From: Maricurvus nonylphenolicus
GTDB lineage: Bacteria; Pseudomonadota; Gammaproteobacteria; Pseudomonadales; Cellvibrionaceae
Assembly: GCF_042854845.1 (NCBI RefSeq)
Contig: NZ_AP031498.1
Coordinates: 2,666,001-2,730,000, forward strand
Direction of reading: 5' to 3'
DNA: 64,000 nt
Shown piece after piece: positions 36,201 through 44,607 of the stretch. Position 1 is the first letter of the stretch. Each line of letters opens with the position of its first letter. The translations under genes were made by a program, and so were the position numbers. A model generated the notes under the pieces. It did not search any database. It saw nothing but the letters and a program-made list of their open reading frames with translations, and was not told the DNA's origin.

Positions 36201-37292
36201 TTAGCGCTTTCTTTGCAGTAGAACGCCACATTCCAGGTGTGGCGTGTAGGGGAATTGGTCAAACGCGGCAAAGCGCTTGATATCGTGGGTTTCGCAAATG
36301 CTCTTGAGGTTGTGGCGAAGTGTCTCGGGATTGCATGATACATACAGAATATTGTCAAAACCTTTAACAATATCTACGGTGTGATCATCAAGGCCTGCCC
36401 GGGGTGGATCAACAAAGACTGTGGAGAACTCATAACTGTCTAAATTGATGTCCGCCAGTCTTCTGAAGCTACGCTGCTTGTCCATAGCCTGGGAGAACTC
36501 TTCGCTCGACATCCGCACGATTTCTACATTGTCTATCTGGTTTTGTTGTAGATTAAATTGCGCGGACTTTACAGAGGTTTTAGAGATTTCAGTTGCCAAT
36601 ACACGGTTGAAGTGTGTTGCCAGCGGCACGGTGAAGTTTCCGTTACCGCAGTAAAGTTCGAGTAAATCCCCCTTTAGCTCGGTGCTGGCATCCAGGGCCC
36701 AAGCAAGCATCTTTTCGCATACCTCGGCATTAGGCTGGGTAAAGCCAGTTTCAACCTGTTGGTAGCTGAAGATGCGATCGTTGACGCTAAGCTTTTCAAT
36801 AACAAAATCATCACCTAGAACACGCTTTTGCTTACGGCTGCGTCCAATAATGCTAACCCCTAAGTGCTCGCGAAGGGTATTGGCTTCAGCTTCCCACTCA
36901 TCGGTTAGCGCTTTATGGTAGATAAGCGTAATCACAGCCTCGCCACTTAGTGTTGTTAGAAACTCAGTCTGGAACAGGCGCTCACGCAATAAGTCGTTCT
37001 TATTGATTGCCGTTAGCAGCTTAGGCATTAACTGATTGATTATCTCTGAGCCTACCTCAAAGTTATCGATAATGAATGGTTTCTTATATTCACCGGGTTG
37101 GTACATGGCATAGTGGGCCTGACCCTTTTCCTGCCACATCTTAAATTCAGCGCGCATACGGTAGTGCCGCGGAGCCGAGGTAAAGACCTCCACCTCAGGG
37201 GCGACAAAGCCTGTAAAATCGGCGCTAAGCTGTTGAATTTTGTCGTCGAGCTGTTGCTGATACTGCTCAGGAAATACTTGGTGAATGGCCAT
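36201..37292 (-). CDS. trmA: tRNA (uracil-5-)-methyltransferase
   Basis: TrmA methylates U54 of tRNA to ribothymidine with SAM. 363 residues (E. coli 366). SAM motif LLELYCGNGNF, DPPRAGLDD, and the nucleophile cysteine in YVSCNPETL are present. There is no iron-sulfur cysteine cluster near the N-terminus, which separates it from RlmC and RlmD. ATG at 37292. Confidence 0.95.
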   Translation of the reverse strand: MAIHQVFPEQYQQQLDDKIQQLSADFTGFVAPEVEVFTSAPRHYRMRAEFKMWQEKGQAHYAMYQPGEYKKPFIIDNFEVGSEIINQLMPKLLTAINKNDLLRERLFQTEFLTTLSGEAVITLIYHKALTDEWEAEANTLREHLGVSIIGRSRKQKRVLGDDFVIEKLSVNDRIFSYQQVETGFTQPNAEVCEKMLAWALDASTELKGDLLELYCGNGNFTVPLATHFNRVLATEISKTSVKSAQFNLQQNQIDNVEIVRMSSEEFSQAMDKQRSFRRLADINLDSYEFSTVFVDPPRAGLDDHTVDIVKGFDNILYVSCNPETLRHNLKSICETHDIKRFAAFDQFPYTPHLECGVLLQRKR

Positions 37293-37440
37293 GCGATACC
37301 GGGCTGAAGTTGGAATATATGCGATTCAAGGGCGCGCATTATAGCCGCAAATAGCCAGATAGTGGAGATAAAAGGGAGGGTATAGACGGTAGGAGGGAGG
37401 CGGTGAGCGGCCAAAAGGGGCCGCTCGATAGGCGGTGCGC

Positions 37441-37731
37441 TTAGGCGGCGCTCATGCGCTTTTTGTACTTACGCACGATACCGTTGAAATCATCAGCGGC
37501 TTTCTGCATTACATCAACCATTGCATTGTACTTGCCAGTGTCGTTCTCTACGCACTTCAGGTAGGTTTCCGCAGCAGTGATAAAGGCTTTCATTTCGTTC
37601 TTGGCTTTGACCATTTGAGCAGTTACTGCGTTATCTGGGTCTGGCAGCGTAGGCGCAGTTGGCTTGTCGCAAGCATTTGCAGCGCCGGCAGTCATGAGTA
37701 GGGCAGTAAAAATTAAGGCTTTAGTGTTCAA
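37441..37731 (-). CDS. small secreted protein, paralogue of the 31971 gene
   Basis: 96 residues. Signal peptide ending AANA-CD, then a proline-rich DKPTAPTLPDPDNAVT stretch and a helical part with KAKNEMKAF, YLKC, and ADDFNGIVRKYKKRMS. The order of motifs, length and both cysteines match the protein at 31971-32261; identity looks close to half over the mature part. The ATG at 37731 is preceded by a GGGGATACACC stretch. Function unknown. The genes lie 5.2 kb apart in the same orientation with unrelated genes between them. Confidence 0.78.
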   Translation of the reverse strand: MNTKALIFTALLMTAGAANACDKPTAPTLPDPDNAVTAQMVKAKNEMKAFITAAETYLKCVENDTGKYNAMVDVMQKAADDFNGIVRKYKKRMSAA

Positions 37732-38049
37732 GGTGTATCCCCTTTCTTTTGCTTATACATCTTATTCTTCTGAAACGAGGCGTGGCCGCAGCCAATCAAC
37801 TCTAGCCTGTTAGAGGGTGGCCCCCTTAGAAAGGCTTTACCTATTAGTCATATCTGACAATAACCTCTAGGCATAGACTGCATTATGTATATTTTTATTC
37901 AAATAACAAACCAAATAGGGTTAAATAACGCCTTTATTTTCAAGGGGTAACGCCTTTTTGACGGCGCTCAGTCTTGATGCTTGGAAGAGGGGTGGCTGTC
38001 AATTTATTGGCTGCTTTTCGGCGCGCTATACTAGGCGTGAGCAATAAAT
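37732..38049. other. divergent intergenic region upstream of the flavin reductase
   Basis: No gene seen. It holds promoters for the flanking divergent genes and a direct repeat TAACGCCTTT at 37926-37935 and 37948-37957, 22 bp apart, possibly regulatory. Confidence 0.5.
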
Positions 38050-38571
38050 ATGGCGACCCAATGGATTATGAGTGTAACAATGAAAGAAGTTGATATGGCG
38101 ACTGCCATGAAAGAGGGGATGCGTCGCCTGGCATCCGGTGTGTGCATAGTGTCGGCCCAGGCTGATTCTGGTGAGCGCACAGCCATGACTGCCACATCGA
38201 TCACCAGCGTATCGGATAGCCCTGCGTCCCTTTTAGTTTGCATCAATCGCGATACCAGTATGCATAGCATACTGTCAAAAGGTGGCGATTTTGCAGTCAA
38301 TTTACTGCACAACCACCAACAGGAGCTTTCCAATCACTGCGCGTCTGGAGATCAGGGTGAGCAAAGGTTTGGTATTGGCCAGTGGCAGGAGTCCGAGGGA
38401 ACGCCTTATCTTGATGATTGCCTGGCGGTGTTCATCTGTAAGCAGGCGCAAACAGTAACCTTCGGCACTCACGATATCGTTATTGGCGAAATCGCTCACG
38501 TAAAAGTGGCTGATGATGAGAATATTGACCCGTTACTCTATTTAAACGGCGGCTACCACAGTATTGGCTAG
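38050..38571 (+). CDS. flavin reductase domain protein
   Basis: A 173-residue flavin reductase-like split-barrel protein. Recognisable blocks are MRRLASGVCIVSA, AMTATSITSVSDSPASLLVCINR, GGDFAVNLL, and the C-terminal LLYLNGGYHSIG. Such proteins reduce FMN or FAD with NAD(P)H, often for a partner monooxygenase, but none is adjacent. The start is uncertain: ATGs at 38050, 38068, 38080 and 38095 are in frame; 38095 has GAAAGAAG upstream. Followed by a strong bidirectional terminator. Confidence 0.87.
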   Translation: MATQWIMSVTMKEVDMATAMKEGMRRLASGVCIVSAQADSGERTAMTATSITSVSDSPASLLVCINRDTSMHSILSKGGDFAVNLLHNHQQELSNHCASGDQGEQRFGIGQWQESEGTPYLDDCLAVFICKQAQTVTFGTHDIVIGEIAHVKVADDENIDPLLYLNGGYHSIG

Positions 38572-38591
38572 CCAGCCGCCGCTTCAGTAGA

Positions 38592-38619
38592 AAAATAGGG
38601 GCCTGCGGGCCCCTATTTT
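38592..38619. terminator. strong bidirectional terminator
   Basis: AAAATAGGGGCC (38592-38603) and GGCCCCTATTTT (38608-38619) form a perfect 12-bp stem over TGCG, with A and T runs inside the arms. It lies between the flavin reductase stop and the convergent lipoprotein stop. Confidence 0.93.
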
Positions 38620-38623
38620 GTTA

Positions 38624-39394
38624 TCAGTAAACTTGCTTGCAGTCTCCCCATTCGCACTTATACATATACTGGGTCTGACCACAAAAGGCACCGTACATTT
38701 CAGTTGGCCATTGATTGTCGAAAGTGAACAGTAACGGTTGCGTGCAACGTTGTTCTGCCAGGTCGCGTTCGATTTTAAACAGCGATCTGCCAGGAGGGCT
38801 ATTGGGTTCCAGAGAGCCTGCCAAGGTAGGAACACGTGCTCCAGGTTTTGGTGGGGCGGGGTGGTTGCGGGCAAAATCATCCATTCCTTTGCTGACAATG
38901 CTGTCCCAGTTCAGATCGCGTTCGCCTATAAGGTAGGCGTTAAGGCGCTTGTTGCAGACTTTGCTGCGGTTGGTGCGGCTACGCTTAATGGACTTTACCC
39001 GGAAGTTGGCCCGTTTCTCAGCTTCCGCTAGCAGTTTTAAGGCTTCGATAGAAATAGTCTCATTCTTGTACTGAATAATCTGATTCTTCAATTCGTTGCG
39101 GTAAAAGCCATCGGCAGCCACAACAGATTGCCAGTTATTGGCTAGCCATTGCTGCCTTGCCTGGTCGGTTGTTTCACCAAGTTTACCGCCAAACTGGGCG
39201 CAGGTTGAAAAGAGGGTTTGGGCTTCAACTGCTTGATCAATGGCGTTGAGAGCAGCAAGGCGTAAATCCGAGTAGCTGGTTGGTGTTGGCGGTGGTGTTG
39301 CACAGCCGACCAGCACACTCATTGCCAGACAGGCAAGGCTGGCTACAGAACGGCGCGGGACAACCGCTAAGCGGAGAGAGCGTAAAGCGCGCAT
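38624..39394 (-). CDS. putative lipoprotein of unknown function
   Basis: 256 residues from the ATG at 39394, chosen because AAGGAT lies ahead of it and it opens a lipoprotein signal: basic region with several Arg, hydrophobic LACLAMSVLV, then GC as lipobox. The frame is open 17 codons further. The mature part has a helical stretch around residues 60-160 and a C-terminal part with cysteines including KCEWGDCK. I do not recognise the family. Bounded by the strong terminator at 38592. Confidence 0.72.
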   Translation of the reverse strand: MRALRSLRLAVVPRRSVASLACLAMSVLVGCATPPPTPTSYSDLRLAALNAIDQAVEAQTLFSTCAQFGGKLGETTDQARQQWLANNWQSVVAADGFYRNELKNQIIQYKNETISIEALKLLAEAEKRANFRVKSIKRSRTNRSKVCNKRLNAYLIGERDLNWDSIVSKGMDDFARNHPAPPKPGARVPTLAGSLEPNSPPGRSLFKIERDLAEQRCTQPLLFTFDNQWPTEMYGAFCGQTQYMYKCEWGDCKQVY

Positions 39395-39828
39395 GAACTT
39401 ATCCTTATTCTTATTGCGAATCACTGTTAATGGCGAAATGGCCAATTGTTGGCAGTGGTATGTTTTATGCAGTATACCCTCAGGCTTGCTGCATTCAAGT
39501 TTATAACCTTACTCGGCATCTGAAGCCTTTCGTTTGGCAGCTTAAGAATATTTTGCTACTTACACCATCTGCCTTTGTAAGTATTTGAGATAAAAGATCG
39601 ACCCAAAACTGAGCATAGGTTAAAGAGATTGTTTGAGTGACAAGTTTAGCTCTACTGGTAGCCTAAGGTGTAACTCTAGCAATCACTAACCGCATTTTCA
39701 TTAAGGCAGAAAATATAAGGCTTTTGTTGAGCGGGAATTACATGGCGAGCTTGCGACTCGATCAGGAGGCGAGAACATAACAACTATACTGAAAATGTCG
39801 CTAGATTTTTCAGTCGAAGAGGGCAGCT
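39395..39828. other. intergenic region upstream of the DUF6351 gene
   Basis: 434 bp without a convincing gene. It must contain divergent promoters for the lipoprotein and hydrolase genes. A 12-codon ORF with no conservation evidence was ignored. Confidence 0.5.
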
Positions 39829-42276
39829 ATGAAAGTTATCCTAAAGCTATGTGTTGCCTTGTCTCTGCTTGTTGTTGTCTCCGCTGGCGGGGGCTTTTGG
39901 TATTATGTGCAAGAGTTTTTACCCTCTATTCACAAGGTTAGTGATGCCCCTGTCAAAGGCTTGCCAGCAGGGTACGGTGATATACAAGATCTCTATACCA
40001 AGGCTTATCAAGGGCCTCTACCAAGATTTACTGGTCGTCCAGAGGAATCTTTTAACTTTCCCATTCAACTTGGTGAATATGGACCGGTTGAGCCATTGTT
40101 TGCCAAGGTAAATGCCTATCCATTCTGGTGTGGTAAAGATCACAGCCGTAGAATGTTTGGCAGTGAAGATAGTGATCGAGAAAATGGTTATTTACAACAA
40201 CCCAGCGTCGATAATCAGGCGCAGGTCGGCGTCCCTATTTTTGCCTTTGATGAGAAGGGGCGGCGAACATCTACGGTGTTGGGGTACAGCCAGGACTGCC
40301 AGTTTCCTACGGCAGCTTCTTACTATTACTTAAGTCGTGTCGACAACAACTTTCATCGTTTAAATGATGAGGTTGATCCACAAACCATTGCCAAAATTGA
40401 AGTCGAAGGGCGTTGGATAGATTTTGTCGTGCGCTTGGAAACCGGAACCATTAATCGCTATTTTTATGCGATTGCAGTTTTGCGTGGCGATGAAGAAACC
40501 CTGGGAAATCCTGTTGGGCAGTATTGGAACCAGCGCTTGGTTTATCAGTTTCGTGGAGGCGTTGGCATTGGCAAACGTCAGGGGAATTTTAAACCAAAAG
40601 ATGTCTTGAGACGTCGCCAGAAGCAGCTGTCGCAGGGCTATGCTGTAGTTTACTCGACAGCAAATCAAACCAGTAATCATTACAATATGTGGCTGGCTGA
40701 AGATACCGCGCTAAGAGTAAAGCGGCAGTTTGTGGCGCTCTACGGCGAGCCACTTTACACCGTTGGTATTGGAGGATCCGGTGGTGCAATTCAACAATAT
40801 CTGATTGCGCAAAATAACCCCGATGTTATTGATGCGGCTATTCCTCTTTATTCCTATCCCGATATGGTAACGCAGACCATTTACGTTATGGATTGTGAAC
40901 CATTGGAATATTTTTTCGATGTCACCGATGCGACCAACTCCAGTTGGTCCAGCTGGCAGGGGCGAAGTCTTGTCGAGGGGCTAAGTTATTCAGAAGATAC
41001 CACCAATCATTTTAAAACCGTTACCGGGCTTGCCTCCATGTTTCAGGGAGGACTGCCTGGAAAAGGATTTATGGATGGTGGATCCAATGAATGTGTAAAT
41101 GCCTGGCGTGGGCTTACCCCCCTGATCCATAATCCAAACTTTGTACACTTTAAAGCAAACTTTGAAGCGCAGGTTGCCGAACGGGTGCACTGGACGCACT
41201 GGGATGATTTAAAGCCGTATTATGGTACGGATAAGCGCGGCTTTGCCAATAGCACCTGGGACAATGTTGGTGTTCAGTATGGCCTTGAAGCACTGCGTGA
41301 GGGTCAGATAAGTATTGAGGACTTCCTCAAATTGAATGCCCATATTGGCGGCTGGAAAAGCGCAGAACAAATGCTGGAAGAACGATTGTGGCTGCTAGAG
41401 GGTAATCTGTTTCCGGTAGACCTTTCGTTTTGGAGTCACCAGAATATAAATCTGGCGGAAACCGGCAGTGAGCGACCGGCCCCAAGAACAGAAGGCAGCC
41501 TTGCAGCTATGAATGCTGCCTATAGATCAGGCCATGTATTCCTCGGCTATCTGGATATCCCTGTAGTGGATGTTCGTCACTATCTTGACCCAGTGCTTGA
41601 TATGCACCATGCCTCAGCGTCATTTAGCGTGCGTGAGCGCTTTTATAAGGGCCAGGGACATGCAGATAACCAGGTTATTTGGATGGCACCAAAGGCCTAT
41701 GAGCCGCAAAATGAAGCCTTTGCCGTTATTGATCGCTGGATGATGAATATTTTGCTAAATCCACACATGGGTGTTGCTGGAAATAAGCCTTACAGCGCGG
41801 TAGATAAATGCTTTGATGATGAAGGGCAGGTAATAGCTGCAGGCATTGAGGTCTGGGATGGTGAGTGGAACGGACGCAGTGATGGTATCTGCATGCAATC
41901 CTATCCGATTTCTAAAACGTCACGGGAAATTGCAGGTGGACCGGTCAGTGGAGATATCTTTAAGTGTCAGCTGCAGTCAGTTACCGATGCCATTGCCAAG
42001 GGGGAGTATGGAGAGCTGAATGTGTGGCCTTATCTGGAGCGGCTGGAAACAGTCTTTCCCGATGGAGTGTGTAATTTCAGTCTTGCCGATCTAGGCCGCC
42101 CGTTAGATCTCCTTGATCCGCCAGCCCTTATCGTTAAAGATTCAGAGCCCGAGAAGGTCACTGAATCGATATTAAAGAGCAATATTGAGGATGAACAAGC
42201 CTTAACCCTGACCAGTTTGGAGCTAGATCTAGACGGCGATATGCCAAGCCCTGCGGCAGGGTCTCAGGATAAGTGA
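39829..42276 (+). CDS. DUF6351-like secreted alpha/beta hydrolase
   Basis: 815 residues with an N-terminal membrane helix or uncleaved signal (about 3-28) and a large exported domain. GIGGSGG at 313-319 is a GxSxG elbow with S317 the likely nucleophile; GQGHADNQVIW offers a later histidine, and an acid residue is expected between. Many cysteines suit an exported protein. The layout resembles DUF6351 proteins, which are related to large esterases such as polyhydroxybutyrate-oligomer hydrolases; the substrate is unknown. The ATG follows GAGGGCAGCT. Its end overlaps the convergent histidine kinase by 13 bases. Confidence 0.75.
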   Translation: MKVILKLCVALSLLVVVSAGGGFWYYVQEFLPSIHKVSDAPVKGLPAGYGDIQDLYTKAYQGPLPRFTGRPEESFNFPIQLGEYGPVEPLFAKVNAYPFWCGKDHSRRMFGSEDSDRENGYLQQPSVDNQAQVGVPIFAFDEKGRRTSTVLGYSQDCQFPTAASYYYLSRVDNNFHRLNDEVDPQTIAKIEVEGRWIDFVVRLETGTINRYFYAIAVLRGDEETLGNPVGQYWNQRLVYQFRGGVGIGKRQGNFKPKDVLRRRQKQLSQGYAVVYSTANQTSNHYNMWLAEDTALRVKRQFVALYGEPLYTVGIGGSGGAIQQYLIAQNNPDVIDAAIPLYSYPDMVTQTIYVMDCEPLEYFFDVTDATNSSWSSWQGRSLVEGLSYSEDTTNHFKTVTGLASMFQGGLPGKGFMDGGSNECVNAWRGLTPLIHNPNFVHFKANFEAQVAERVHWTHWDDLKPYYGTDKRGFANSTWDNVGVQYGLEALREGQISIEDFLKLNAHIGGWKSAEQMLEERLWLLEGNLFPVDLSFWSHQNINLAETGSERPAPRTEGSLAAMNAAYRSGHVFLGYLDIPVVDVRHYLDPVLDMHHASASFSVRERFYKGQGHADNQVIWMAPKAYEPQNEAFAVIDRWMMNILLNPHMGVAGNKPYSAVDKCFDDEGQVIAAGIEVWDGEWNGRSDGICMQSYPISKTSREIAGGPVSGDIFKCQLQSVTDAIAKGEYGELNVWPYLERLETVFPDGVCNFSLADLGRPLDLLDPPALIVKDSEPEKVTESILKSNIEDEQALTLTSLELDLDGDMPSPAAGSQDK

Positions 42277-43820
42277 TTAACGGATCGCTGAGTGGCGTGC
42301 ACTTCCGTACTCAGGGGTAGCTTAATAATAAAACAGGTACCTTCGCCGGGTTGTGAGTCAACTTCAATGGTTCCGTCGTGGTGTTCTGTGACGATAAAGT
42401 AGGTCACTGACAATCCCAGGCCTGTGCCTTTACCGACTTCCTTGGTGGTAAAGAAGGGCTCAAATATATGACGCTTTACCGCCTCACTCATGCCCGGTCC
42501 GTTATCCTCAACTTCAATGCACACCTCTTGGTGCTGAATGTAGGCACGTAGAGTAATGGTGGGGTGCAGTGGTGGGCCATAATCTTCATTGCTAAATGCC
42601 TGGCAGGCATTGCGAAGCAAGTTTAGCAGCACCTGTTGAATTTCAGCGGCTGAGCAGGATACCGGTGGAATATCCTTGCTGAACTCTTTTTTAATGGTTA
42701 ATGGCTCAATACCTTCCGGTGTTTGTAATTCAAACGCGTTAGCTGCCAACTCAAGGCTATGGTTTAGCAGTTCAACAATGTTTGTATCTCTGTGTCGACG
42801 GCTATTGCTGCGAGAAAACTCCAGCATGTTGGTGACGATACGGGCAGAGCGTTCTCCGGCTTCCCGGATACCGTCAATAAATTTAAAGATTTCCCGGTCG
42901 TTTAGGTAGCTATGAATCTGCTGAACAGTAGTGCCACATTCTTCGGCAACCGTATGGTTTTTGGGAAGATCAGGTGAAGTCCTGCGATAGATATTCTGAA
43001 TGCCGTGCAAAATGGCACTGAGCGGGTTATTAATTTCGTGGGCCATACCAGCAGCTAGCTCACCGAGAGACATCATTTTCTCATTCTGGATCATCATGTT
43101 TTCGATACGTACACGCATGGATACATCATCGATACGAATAACCGCGCCGGTGACTTCGCTGGAAAGCAGGGGATAGATGGTTATATCTGTATGGCGAGTA
43201 TGGCTTCCTGTTCCCTGTTGGTGATTCTCGGTTATTTGCGGCACACCTTTTTCGATGATGTCATTGATCGTGGTGGAATCTATCGGCAGGTCAGGGTAAA
43301 CATCATCGAGAGAGCGGCCAAGGGCATTTTGTGCACTGATATCTGTTGCGGTTGTGGCGGCGGTATTCCAATGGGTAATAGTGCCGTGTCGAGTCACGCC
43401 GATCAAAATAGAGGGCATAGAATTGATGATGCTGTTGAGGTAGTCCTGGGTTTCCCTTAACAGCTCTTCAGTGATTTCATGCTTGGCAATCTCATCATAA
43501 AGCTGGTTATTGATATTTCTCAGCTTATTGGTTCTTTCTATCACCCGTTGTTCGAGTTCTTTCTGTGAGCGCTTGAGGTCTTTTTTGGCTCTTTTGTACT
43601 TAACCCGACTGCGCTGCAAACCAATGATAAGCATGGTTTGTATCAGCAAGAGGGCAATAATGACCTCCGTGATATAGTTTTCGGGGAGTGAAGGGGGTGA
43701 TGCTAGCGCAAGATCAGGCAGCAAAAGCAACAGTCCAAGGCCTATACATAGCCAGAGACGGCTTACCTCGAAAGAGGGCGGGGTGTGTTCACGGAATTCG
43801 GCTAACCGGTCTAGGGGCAT
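42264..43820 (-). CDS. orphan PAS-domain sensor histidine kinase
   Basis: 518 residues. Two hydrophobic segments near the N-terminus (about 22-40 and 50-68), a coiled coil (75-125), a PAS domain (about 125-235), HisKA with the phospho-accepting histidine in GMAHEINNPLSA, and an HATPase_c domain with NLLRNACQAF (N box), DNGPGMS (G1) and GKGTGLGLS (G2). No response regulator is adjacent. The start at 43820 follows a divergent promoter region. A role with the receiver-TPR protein at 8793 is imaginable but unsupported. Confidence 0.9.
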   Translation of the reverse strand: MPLDRLAEFREHTPPSFEVSRLWLCIGLGLLLLLPDLALASPPSLPENYITEVIIALLLIQTMLIIGLQRSRVKYKRAKKDLKRSQKELEQRVIERTNKLRNINNQLYDEIAKHEITEELLRETQDYLNSIINSMPSILIGVTRHGTITHWNTAATTATDISAQNALGRSLDDVYPDLPIDSTTINDIIEKGVPQITENHQQGTGSHTRHTDITIYPLLSSEVTGAVIRIDDVSMRVRIENMMIQNEKMMSLGELAAGMAHEINNPLSAILHGIQNIYRRTSPDLPKNHTVAEECGTTVQQIHSYLNDREIFKFIDGIREAGERSARIVTNMLEFSRSNSRRHRDTNIVELLNHSLELAANAFELQTPEGIEPLTIKKEFSKDIPPVSCSAAEIQQVLLNLLRNACQAFSNEDYGPPLHPTITLRAYIQHQEVCIEVEDNGPGMSEAVKRHIFEPFFTTKEVGKGTGLGLSVTYFIVTEHHDGTIEVDSQPGEGTCFIIKLPLSTEVHATQRSVNHLS

Positions 43821-43985
43821 GTTCTGTCCTTGTCGTGGGGGAGCCCGATAGTCACCTTATTGTAACGGCTTTTGTTAAGGCGTCCAGCTGCTACTCAACT
43901 AGGATGAATAAGGCGAACGCTGGTGGAGAAATAACCAGAAAAATCAATGCGTTAGGTAATTTTTACATAAATGTTATAAAAACCT

Positions 43986-44013
43986 TTGACAGCCATTAAG
44001 AATTAGGTAGAAT
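43986..44013 (+). promoter_or_regulatory. sigma70 promoter of the tRNA-Val/tRNA-Asp unit
   Basis: TTGACA at 43986-43991 and TAGAAT at 44008-44013 with a 16-bp spacer, followed by a GC-rich GCGCCTC discriminator as in stable RNA promoters under stringent control. It sits just upstream of the tRNA-Val start. Confidence 0.85.
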
Positions 44014-44035
44014 GCGCCTCGTTCTTGCAACGGCC

Positions 44036-44111
44036 GGGTGGTTAGCTCAGCTGGGAGAGCATCGCCCTTACAAGGCGAGGGTCGGGGGTTCGATCCCCTC
44101 ACCACCCACCA
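44036..44111 (+). tRNA. tRNA-Val (anticodon TAC)
   Basis: 76 nt including encoded CCA. The acceptor stem GGGTGGT pairs with ACCACCC; the D-arm, the anticodon stem TCGCC/GGCGA around loop CTTACAA, and the T-arm GGGGGTTCGATCCCC are all intact. Anticodon at 44069-44071. Confidence 0.97.
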
Positions 44112-44154
44112 ATTCAAGCGTGACATTGAATTGGCAAAGCCAAGCAAGCACAGC

Positions 44155-44231
44155 GGACCGGTAGTTCAGTTGGTTAGAATACCGGCCTGTCACGCCGGGG
44201 GTCGCGGGTTCGAGTCCCGTCCGGTCCGCCA
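44155..44231 (+). tRNA. tRNA-Asp (anticodon GTC)
   Basis: 77 nt including CCA. The acceptor GGACCGG pairs with CCGGTCC; anticodon stem CCGGC/GCCGG around loop CTGTCAC; T-arm GCGGGTTCGAGTCCCGT. Anticodon at 44189-44191. Second gene of the tRNA unit; its 3' half is duplicated 120 bp downstream. Confidence 0.97.
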
Positions 44232-44240
44232 CTATTTCAA

Positions 44241-44276
44241 AAAGCCGCTATCTCGCAAGAGTTAGCGGTTTTTTTG
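44241..44276 (+). terminator. terminator after tRNA-Asp
   Basis: CCGCTA (44245-44250) pairs with TAGCGG (44263-44268), with an inner CTC/GAG stem closed by a GCAA tetraloop and a run of seven T after it. Confidence 0.85.
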
Positions 44277-44285
44277 TGTCCAGAA

Positions 44286-44351
44286 GCTTATAATACCGGG
44301 CAATCTATGCACGCCGATAGGTCGCGGGTTCGAGTCCCGTCCGGTCCGCCA
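44286..44351 (+). pseudogene. decayed tRNA-Asp remnant (3' half duplicate)
   Basis: From 44321 on, the sequence repeats the T-arm, acceptor strand and CCA of the tRNA-Asp at exactly 120 bp distance; the region 44286-44320 still resembles the D-loop to anticodon part but with insertions that break the anticodon stem, and no 5' acceptor strand is present. It cannot fold as a tRNA. It may be an attachment-site scar of a lost integrative element or a collapsed tandem copy. Confidence 0.7.
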
Positions 44352-44360
44352 CTATTTCAG

Positions 44361-44397
44361 AAAGCCGCTATCTCGTAAGAGTTAGCGGCTTTTTTAT
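44361..44397 (+). terminator. duplicated terminator after the tRNA-Asp remnant
   Basis: AAAGCCGCTA and TAGCGGCTTT form a 10-bp outer stem with T run, a near copy of the terminator at 44241-44276; its outer stem is longer because of one compensating base change (GGC in place of GGT). Confidence 0.85.
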
Positions 44398-44452
44398 TGG
44401 CTACTCCGTCCCCAAAGATAGAATCGCCAAAATTCACCCTGCGTTAATCAAA

Positions 44453-44470
44453 TTGTCACCGAGCTGTCAT
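44453..44470 (+). promoter_or_regulatory. Pho-box-like direct repeat
   Basis: TTGTCAC (44453-44459) and CTGTCAT (44464-44470) are separated by four bases, the 7-4-7 arrangement of PhoB sites (consensus half CTGTCAT). AAAG follows, as in known Pho boxes. It lies 54 bp upstream of the small acidic ORF. Confidence 0.6.
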
Positions 44471-44523
44471 AAAGCCCCCCTAGTCTGGCGTTGAACATAA
44501 ACAACTAATGACCGGAGATATTT

Positions 44524-44607
44524 ATGCAAGATTATCTGGAAGAATTGCTCGAAGAGCTGATTGAAGACTTTGATGATGACTGGATTGAAGAAGGTGAAGA
44601 GCTTTAA
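44524..44607 (+). CDS. 27-residue extremely acidic small protein (putative)
   Basis: A 28-codon frame with ATG at 44524, preceded by CGGAGATATTT, a good ribosome binding site. The product has 14 acidic residues (nine Glu, five Asp), no Lys, Arg or His, one Trp, and regularly spaced Leu/Ile that would make one face of an amphipathic helix. The Pho-box-like site upstream suggests induction in phosphate starvation. It is too short for most gene finders. I cannot assign a function; such peptides may mimic nucleic acid or bind a basic or membrane protein, but this is speculation. Real translation is unproven. Confidence 0.55.
   Translation: MQDYLEELLEELIEDFDDDWIEEGEEL

Noticed and set aside
39739..39777. 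12-codon ORF upstream of the DUF6351 gene
   Set aside because: Too short, with no sign of selection or convincing ribosome site.
44038..44265. 75-codon frame across the two tRNA genes
   Set aside because: Overlaps two intact tRNAs; not a protein gene.
44286..44351. Second functional tRNA-Asp
   Set aside because: No 5' acceptor strand or D-arm and a broken anticodon stem; listed as a remnant.
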